Assembly (NCBI GenBank): GCA_028583605.1
Contig: CM053329.1
Location: 1,736,001-1,800,000, forward strand
DNA: 64,000 nucleotides
Direction of reading: 5' to 3'
DNA from: Dastarcus helophoroides
Taxonomy: Eukaryota; Arthropoda; Insecta; Coleoptera; Bothrideridae
Program-made: the position numbers and the translations under genes
The notes under the pieces: generated by a model
The model's input: the letters and a program-made list of their open reading frames with translations, nothing else
What the model was told of the DNA's origin: nothing
Database searches by the model: none
In this document: one piece after another, positions 57,290 to 64,000 of the stretch
How positions within the stretch are numbered: the stretch's first letter is position 1
Layout of the letters: the number at the start of each line of letters is the position of its first letter

Positions 57290-58930
57290 ATGATTGAATG
57301 TACTTAATCAGCTATTTAACCAACAGATAATGTTGATGACTTTTTTTATACCTCTTAGAATTAATTTATCGAGTCGCTCTGAATATAAACGACTCCTATC
57401 ATCACATGCAATATTTTTGGCAACAGAAAAAAGTCTCTCACAAGAATCAAAAGGATTTATATGCAATGGGTATTATAGATATATACAAAGAATTTGTCTG
57501 ATGATGTCAATATGTAATAGAATCTGTTAACTCAAAGTCGACAACACTCTGAAACAAATAAGGTTTAAATTCTTTTTGTAAGCTTTGTCCAGCTAATCCT
57601 TGACAGATGTTGCATGTTGCATCAAGTGAGTTTTTTTTACCAGTTTTTGATAAAATTCGCAAATATTATGTTGTTTTTCATTGAACATATCTTGTGTTAC
57701 AGAATTTTTTTTTACATCTTCAACATTATAATTTTGTTTTAGTTGATTTTTGTAGCCACTATCATACTATCATTTTGTCAATCGCTCTAGAACGTGATAT
57801 CTTATCAGAAAAGTGATTTTTTTCTAAATCTAGGGTCAAGTAATGCTGTAATACCCAAGGCATTGACTTGTTTCACAGTAACACATCTGTTTTTTAATCG
57901 TTCTATTATTAAATTTTTAGTTGCTATGCGAACTTCTGTTTCTGTTCTCATTATAATGTAAGTTTCTGTAAGAAAAGATTGTATTGGTATAACTTTGCTT
58001 GTTGTGAAATATATTGCTGCAGGCACTTCAATTGTCACAGCATTTACGGGTTTTAGGATATTTATAAGATCTTTAGTCCCATCGATTTGGCCAGCCGTCA
58101 ACACAGTTGGAGCTTTCAGATTATTAAGTAATATAGGAACAATCAAGTCCGATAGTTGCACAAATCATGCTAGTTGGTAATAAATTGAGTTCCATCTTGT
58201 ACAGACTGACTGGATTAATTTCAATGGTACCAGTCCTATATTACTTTGTACTTTATGAAGAGCATCTGATTCATCTACATTTTACTTTAAATATCCGGTT
58301 ATATCCTTTGCGATGTTGAGCAACTGCTTACCGCTCTTAATATCATCATTTTCTTCAAAAGGTTTTTATGCCACTAAATTTAACGTGTGAATAAAAAAAA
58401 ATATCACAAAAAATATTTTTACTTGGCATAAGCGTTTGTTACAGCTTTCACAATGTCTGCACCATAATCTGTAATGAAGGCTACCACTTTTTCACGAGAA
58501 ATTCTCCATTTTCTGCCATTATTTGTATGACTTGGTTAAGTATTTGGCATTGTGGTGGTCACTTAAATAAACCACGCTAAAAAGTTATGCTTATTAATTC
58601 ACCTTCGCATATAAAGTGACCGGTGAGACAATGTAGCTTTTAGTGATGTGTGTGTTAGTCCAAATATCCGAAATCAAACATAGTGATTCCACCTATAGGA
58701 GTTTTTCCTTAAACTGTAATGAAAGAATATTGTATTTGTCATCGATCATTGGATAATTGTGCCCCGACAGGAAAGTTTATATAATGGAACTGCAGTTTTC
58801 ATAAGTTATTGAAATCCTTCTATTTCCAGCATATTTAATGGTAAAATGTTCTTTGTAATCATAAAAATAACTGCATTATTTAACTGAGTACGCTTACTTC
58901 CGTTCACTAGAAAAATGAATATTAAAGCTG
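57290..58930 (-). pseudogene. hAT-family transposase pseudogene
   Basis: Read from 58930 downward on the minus strand, in several frames: NAVIFMITKNILPLNMLEIE, DDKYNILSLQFKEKLL, SLCLISDIWTNTHITKSY, VVYLSDHHNAKYLTKSY, HTLNLVA-KPFEENDDIK, LIQSVCTRWNSIYYQL, then a 118-codon open run with LSDLIVPILLNN, TAGQIDGTKDLINILKPVNA and LGITALLDPRFRKKS, and finally the dimerisation end SCERLFSVAKNIACDDRSRL. The blocks SDxWT, TRWNS, LLDPRFK and ERxFSxAG are diagnostic of hAT. The order is complete from the catalytic core to the C-terminus, but stops and slips abound and no BED finger is recognisable. It is inactive. Confidence 0.92.
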
Positions 58931-59989
58931 TTCTGAATAAAATATAGGTTATACTACTAAATAAGTAACTTAATCAACTCAAAAGTCTGTCAATGCTTGT
59001 GACAATAAAACAGTATTATAATTGCAAGATCAATTAATTATAAAATTGTAAAAGGCAACTCGCCTCCAAATGCTCTAATATTGTTAACCCATGAAGCCAT
59101 AGTCAGCTGTTTTGACTTTTCTAGTGATGTTGATGGTGATGGCGCCAGACTGGAATAGTTTTTAGATTTTAAGTCAGTTAAACAAAAATCATCAGCATCA
59201 CCGAAGTTTTTTTACGTAGATGAAGTGTTAATATTGTTATCTTCATTTGTCTGGTAAAGAAAAATTTTCTTTATCTGATTATTTCCATTTGTTGGTTGAA
59301 AAAGAGGCAGGCAATAAAACGAATAAACTTTTAATATCAGTATCTGCAAAACCCAAATTAATGAAGCGATGTCCCTAGTTCGGGTTGCCTATGCTGCAGG
59401 TGAATTAGGCAGTCTTCGAGGCTACCGATGGAAATGAAAACTCAAAACTACGAAATAAGTATCTTAAATGAAATGCTGTCAAACTGACCTACTCTTTTAT
59501 ATTTACAGTTTGGATGTAGTTGTGTGAAAATGAATCTAATATTTATTGATAATGAAATCACTTGCACTTAAATTTTACACTCTTTTTATTTATTGCACGT
59601 AATGTTTAACATCTTATTAGTAATGTTATCTGTCATTTCTGCAGCACCATAGTACCACACTTTACATTTTATTTTTAATACTTACAAATATTTGGTTATA
59701 AAATAATACGTCGTGCTCAAACTTTCTTCTCGTGAGGTGCAAACATCATATTTACTTCTTCTACTGTACAGGTGATTCTACAATTAAATAATTAAAATAA
59801 CACAATTTTACATGATTTTTGTCCTTGAAATTTAAAGTGATTTTTCCCGACAAATGAGGTGCACTGAGTTTCCAAAAAATCATTAAGAAAATCTAACAAG
59901 TCACGTTTTCAAAATATTTATTATCTTTAATTTCCAATAAAAATGCCTAAAAAACAACTTAAAATAAAATTAAAAATGAATTGCCTAAG
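58931..59989. other. AT-rich DNA; no clear gene
   Basis: It may include the unrecognisable N-terminal part and 5' end of the hAT relic. A patch at about 59090-59160 is GC-richer without an assignable frame. No hAT terminal repeat was located here. Confidence 0.4.
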
Positions 59990-61770
59990 CCTTTTTTTTG
60001 TATTTATCGTGTCTGTGTCTCTTATAATAGACATCAATAATCACCTAACGTGGCCTGGCCCCAGTAACCTCCACAATTTTGCTTAAAATATTTTAAATCC
60101 TTATGAAAACGCTTTCCATGTCCATCACTGATTTGTTCAAGGAAAGAAGTCGAGGTGTGAGTAAAGAAGATTAATTTGCAGAGACATGTTGACACCCATT
60201 CGTTGAAAATTATGTAGTAGGTCAGCAATTAAGTGTCGGCCATTTCCATTTTTTTTTGTTACCTAAGAACTTCTGAATAATAAGTCGAAGTGAATTTTAA
60301 GCAGATCTTTCAGTATTCGAAAGACTGTTTTCAAATTTCTCATTTTTCAATATTTTTTTGATTTCAAGTCCGATAAATATACCATCTTTCAGTTTCGCTT
60401 CAAAAAGATTAGGAGAAATGAAGCACAAATGCTTAAAAGCTACGCTAGTTTAATCTAAAGCCTTGACAAAGTTTTTCACCGTTCTTAATTTTATGTGCGG
60501 CGGTATTACAATCGTTTGTGCTGGTATCAGCCCTTCATGTTTTATATTTAATTTACCAGGGATATATCTTTGTCTACCTGGCCAGTCTATCTTAATATAC
60601 TGATTTTTTTTTGGCTCTCGAATCCCACAAACCCAAAAAGCAATAATATTTTGTATAGCCGCCTTGTAAACCCAAAAGCAAGCCCACCTGCGGAGTCCGT
60701 TCAGGTGGTTGCAGGTGGTGAGTGCTTCTAACTACCAAACTAAATAGATTTCAGCGGTTAGGAACAGTAGTCACCAAGAGCATGTAAGTTCGACCCACAA
60801 GTATAGTTCAATGCCGGAAGAGGTATCAGCCCTCGGAGTAGTTGTTTTTTGTGGATCGGGCTTCAAATATTTAAATTTTTAACACGGTAAATTGATGATG
60901 AAACGTCTATTCATGTTAAAATTTCTTGAATTTTCTTTTTTACATTTTAAAAAAAAATTATTTTTAAGTATTTCTTCCTCATTGTTCCCTTTCCGTGTTA
61001 TGCACTGCTGACGAGCTCAAATGAGAGCGAAACATCGATGTCCAGTGCTACAACCTTTTTTATGTATTTTTTTTTATATTTTCCTATCTTATCAAAATAA
61101 CAAAAAAAATTTTATTTTTTCCATATCTAATTTTTGGTCTTCTATTTTTCATTATTCCTATTCTATGTAAAATAAACTAACCTCTTAATTTGTGAACTGT
61201 CATGAAGTGACGTTTTCAATAAATTTAAATATCACGTAGTCACATTTCAAAAACTGTTTAGAAAATTGTCAACAAACCATAAAAATTTAAATATTGCCAA
61301 TCTGGAGCGAAGAAATGTCAAATAAATTGGAAAAAAGTTTAAATCTCTTTCTTAATCATTCAGTTTAGATTGAGTAATTATATGTGGTTCTTTACGAACA
61401 TTAACAAGTTTATTTGAACTTGTGTCACTTTGGATTTAATTTTCATCGAGTTCTGTGTTAGACATCAATGTTTTGCTAGAAGAACCGGAAGCTTCTGGAA
61501 TTTGCTGCTTGTTTAAATTGTAGATAGGTTTAGTAACCGAAGTAACATCTGCATATACAGATTTATATTTGTTCTATTGATTAAAACCAAATGTCTTAGT
61601 GAAGTAACAATCATTTCTGTGGTTGGATGGTTCCCTCCATATCACTGGCATTTTAAAATTCAAAAATTTGTTTTCACCTGCAACCCAGGAGCTAAGAGTT
61701 TTTTTACATCTTTCACAAAATACATGAGGAGCTCACTTTTTGTCCTGGTGTGGGACTGAATTTGGAAATA
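59990..61770 (-). pseudogene. Relic of a transposon-type protein common in insects
   Basis: Minus-strand blocks in order: MPVIWREPSNHRNDCYFTKT and GFNQ near 61650, PHIITQSKLND and ERDLN near 61340, a gap, then FLGLWDSRAKKQYIKIDWPG and RQRYIPGKLN near 60600, IVIPPHIKLRTVKNFVKAL, FISPNLFEAKLKDGIFIGLE, KFLGNKKKW and SDGHGKRFHKDLKYF near 60110. This order matches a long uncharacterised protein that I know as widely repeated in insect and cnidarian genomes, with a W-R-E-P-x-x-H-x-x-D-C-Y-F start and an 'EEHGERFHQD' end. Stops, slips and a deletion between about 60660 and 61330 break it. I cannot name its transposon superfamily with confidence. Confidence 0.7.
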
Positions 61771-62164
61771 AGAAAAATATGAATTTTTTCAGTGGTTCTG
61801 TTATGAATGAATTTTTTAGGTGTAATAAATTTACCCCAAACGTAACGAAATCGGCCAGGATGTCCTTTGTACAATCTTTTTGACATATTAAAAACAAATG
61901 TTTACTTTCCTGAACATTAACTGCACTAAAATTTTAGAATGAATTTAGAACCAACAAGTAGTCTGAAACAAAAATGTGATAACTCGATTCTTTAACGTAA
62001 TCAAAATGAAACAAATTTATGTTTGCGATTAGCTTTTGCGACTAAATAAAACAACATGACATTCACTGGAAGAACATGAACTTCATTTTATTTTGTAAAC
62101 TAGTGTAATCTAGAACGCGCTTTAAATAATGCACAATACTCGATTTAACTCATAATACTTCTTC

Positions 62165-62330
62165 CGGTGTGTTTATACTAGGCACTTTATTCCGTAAATT
62201 TCTCTCTGACATAAAATATATTTTCTCTCGTGTCAACTATCCAGAGAGAGTCTTGGATAGCTTCTCTCAGGATAGTTGATATTTATGTCAGAGAAATGTA
62301 CGGAATACAGTGTCTAATCTAAACGCACCC
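62165..62330. mobile_element. Hairpin MITE with GGGTGCGTTTA-type ends
   Basis: The whole 166 bp is a near-palindrome. CGGTGTGTTTATACTAGGCA at the left mirrors the right end TGTCTAATCTAAACGCACCC, with TTTATTCCGTAAATTTCTCT and GTCAACTATCC pairing inside. The right flank is TTA; the left flank is TTC, so one side of the duplication has probably mutated. The end sequence is that of the 415-bp element at 34279-34693. Confidence 0.85.
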
Positions 62331-62409
62331 TTAGGCACGTTGAGCGATTTTTAATAGGAGGTAAACTTATCGTTTCGCGTTAACATGACGCTAATTTGCG
62401 TTACTTCTT

Positions 62410-63123
62410 AATCTGGTGAAGGCATGACCTATTTGATCTGAATCTAGCTTGCTCTTGTCTAAGAATTGGATCTACTGCTTGGGAAAGACGGTTGTGTATT
62501 ATGATGGCTGTATGTTTGTTAATGGTGTTTAAGAGTGTAATTCCTCGCCAATTACGACACTCGCTCAAGTCACCCTTTTTTTGGCAGTTTAATTATTAGC
62601 CATTCTTTCCAATCTTCTGGAAGTTGTTCTGATATCCATACAGTTATTATAATTCGCGTTATGAGGTTGGCTATGACACCTGAACAAGCCTTGAAAATTT
62701 CGGGAGGGAGGTTTTTAGATGATGGAATTTTACCGGATTTTAGTTGGGATATTGCTTGTTTTATTTCTCCCTCGGTAGGAACATTTACATTTATCCTAAG
62801 GCGACGCTCTGCTTCAGGTGGTTCTGGTTGTATTTCTTTTCCATCTGCTGGTAGTTGGGCATTAGGACATTCGGCAAAATATTCTGTCCATCTGGCAACT
62901 TATTCAGTGGGATCAGTAAGTTTAGTTCAATTGCTTGCCTAATTGATGGACCTTCCATTATGTATGATCTGTTTGCAAGACATTTTGTAATACTATATAG
63001 TTCTTTACAGTTTTTCATATCAGCAGCTGTTTGTGCAAGGTTTTTAGCCCATGCACTTTTGTCCCGTCCAGCGGCTTTCTTATTTTCTTTATTCACTTCT
63101 TTATAAGTTATATAAGTTTCCAA
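62410..63123 (-). pseudogene. RTE-like LINE fragment (linker and start of RT)
   Basis: The minus strand opens with YKEVNKENKKAAGRDKSAWA, NLAQTAADMKNCKELYSITK and LANRSYIMEGPS, the linker between endonuclease and reverse transcriptase. After a slip it reads VPTEGEIKQAISQLKSGKIP, LPPEIFKACSGVIANLITRI, ISEQLPEDWKEWLIIKLPKK, then, with a one-base change in an A run, GDLSECRNWRGITLLNTINK and NRLSQAVDPILRQEQARFRS. This is the N-terminal half of an RTE-type reverse transcriptase. It stops before the catalytic YADD region. About 80 bp separates its end from the hairpin MITE. Confidence 0.88.
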
Positions 63124-63670
63124 ATAACAATAATTATTTATTTCAAAAAAGAAAACAAATATTGACGACTATTGAAAGTATTTTACACGAAATCTGTTGT
63201 CAATTTACTGAGAACTAAGCAATCGCTTTAATATTTGAAGAAGATTGAAAAGACGCGTTACATTGGCAAGTTTTATGTAAAAGTTTAAAACTAGTTTTTA
63301 ATAAATCCGCTTCTTCAATTTTTTCAAATTAATGTTTTATTCATATTATGGAAGTGTTGATCTCTTCGTATAAAAAATAAATTTTTGGGTGCATATTCTT
63401 TCATAAAATATTGACTGCCAGGCCGTGCTTTTATATATAAGCATAGAATTATATTCTGAGCAATATTTCTTAACTCTTACACATAGCCTCAAGATATGCA
63501 TAAGATCAAAGACTTAATAACTATTCTGTGGAGGGTTTCAAAGCAGACCAACATTTTTAAAATTTTTTTTCCGAAACTGAAATAATTGTTTGTTTATTTG
63601 TGATAGAGGCAGTCTAAACTGGGATCACGTTGTATATTCCAGAAATAAGGAATATAAATCAAATATACAC
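63124..63670. other. AT-rich DNA without recognised gene
   Basis: Nothing recognisable was found between the LINE fragment and the repeat at the window end. Confidence 0.4.
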
Positions 63671-64000
63671 ATTAGGAAAGTCAAACACTGTCCATAGGGA
63701 GAATGTTAATGAGAGATTTAACATTGAGAGCTAATAGTGGGATAGATGGGCGGCGCCTTGTATTTTCCTACACCGATGTAAACAATTCAACGCAGAGCGC
63801 AGCGATCAGTGCTGGTGGAGATTTCAGTAGTACATCATAGCTTCTAACGTGTTTTGTTACGGGATTAGTACTGGCAGGCAACACTTATATTAAAATTTGC
63901 GTACCACATGCTGTTTGTTCTTCTAGTCCGTTGATGTAATCTGAGGCAACATAAAACTGATATTCTTTGATAACCAAAATAAATAAACGAGATTTCTTAA
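63671..64000 (+). repeat. Dispersed repeat family T, copy 2 (cut by window end)
   Basis: It matches the reverse complement of about 19706-20005: GAAAGTCAAACACTGTCCAT, TTAACATTGAGAGCTAATAG, GATGGGCGGCGCCTTGTATT, GCGTACCACATGCTGTTTGT and AATAAACGAGATTTCTT. It has two extra stretches that copy 1 lacks (near CAATTCAACGCAGAG and GGATTAGTACTGGCAGGCAA). The part with the TATA box would lie beyond the window. Confidence 0.85.

Noticed and set aside
57294..57530. Plus-strand 78-codon frame
   Set aside because: It is the antisense shadow of the C-terminal end of the hAT transposase, which reads clearly on the minus strand.

Overview
The window looks like a repeat-packed stretch of an insect (at least arthropod) nuclear genome. 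It is strongly AT-rich, has no long open reading frame and no bacterial-type gene layout, and nearly everything recognisable is a decayed transposable element of a type common in insects: piggyBac, hAT, Helitron, mariner-like, PIF/Harbinger, MULE, and RTE-, CR1- and Jockey-like LINEs. The species cannot be told from the sequence.

Host gene. The only plausible host coding sequence is a set of three very short minus-strand exons (32158-32183, 21665-21707, 9944-10033). Each has good splice sites, and their reading frames join without a break. If they are real, about 22 kb of the window, and probably more, is intron of one unidentified gene, and the transposons lie inside it.

Layout. 0.7-4.7 kb: a LINE scrap, a dispersed repeat (family R), and a decayed mariner-like element that carries a fold-back element with 90-bp tandem repeats. 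4.7-13 kb: quiet AT-rich DNA with one exon. 13.1-17.2 kb: a mariner-like element with long inverted ends, containing a delimited piggyBac deletion derivative and a LINE fragment. 17.2-20.9 kb: a LINE tail, a 1.3-kb inverted repeat, a repeat with a TATA box, and two tight hairpins. 24.0-26.1 kb: a hAT element with an 8-bp target duplication, interrupted by a Helitron that carries about 60 bp resembling 18S rRNA. 27.5-31.1 kb: a decayed RTE-like LINE beside a second fold-back copy, enclosed by related inverted motifs. 33.8-34.7 kb: a mariner-like scrap and a Harbinger-type MITE. 35.3-40.7 kb: a nearly full-length but inactive CR1-like LINE between inverted copies of family R. 41.7-45.0 kb: an RTE-like LINE split by a PIF/Harbinger element, then a MULE fragment, between inverted arms. 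52.4-53.8 kb: a GC-richer pair of direct repeats that may be LTRs. 57.3-61.8 kb: a hAT transposase pseudogene and a second transposon-type ORF relic. 62.2-63.1 kb: a hairpin MITE and another LINE. 63.7 kb to the end: a second copy of the 19.5-20.0 kb repeat, cut by the window edge.

No intact element, tRNA gene, complete rRNA gene or CRISPR array was found. All element coding regions carry stops or frameshifts, so the elements are read as fossils. Family assignments rest on recognised motifs and on element ends and target duplications visible in the sequence; no database search was run.
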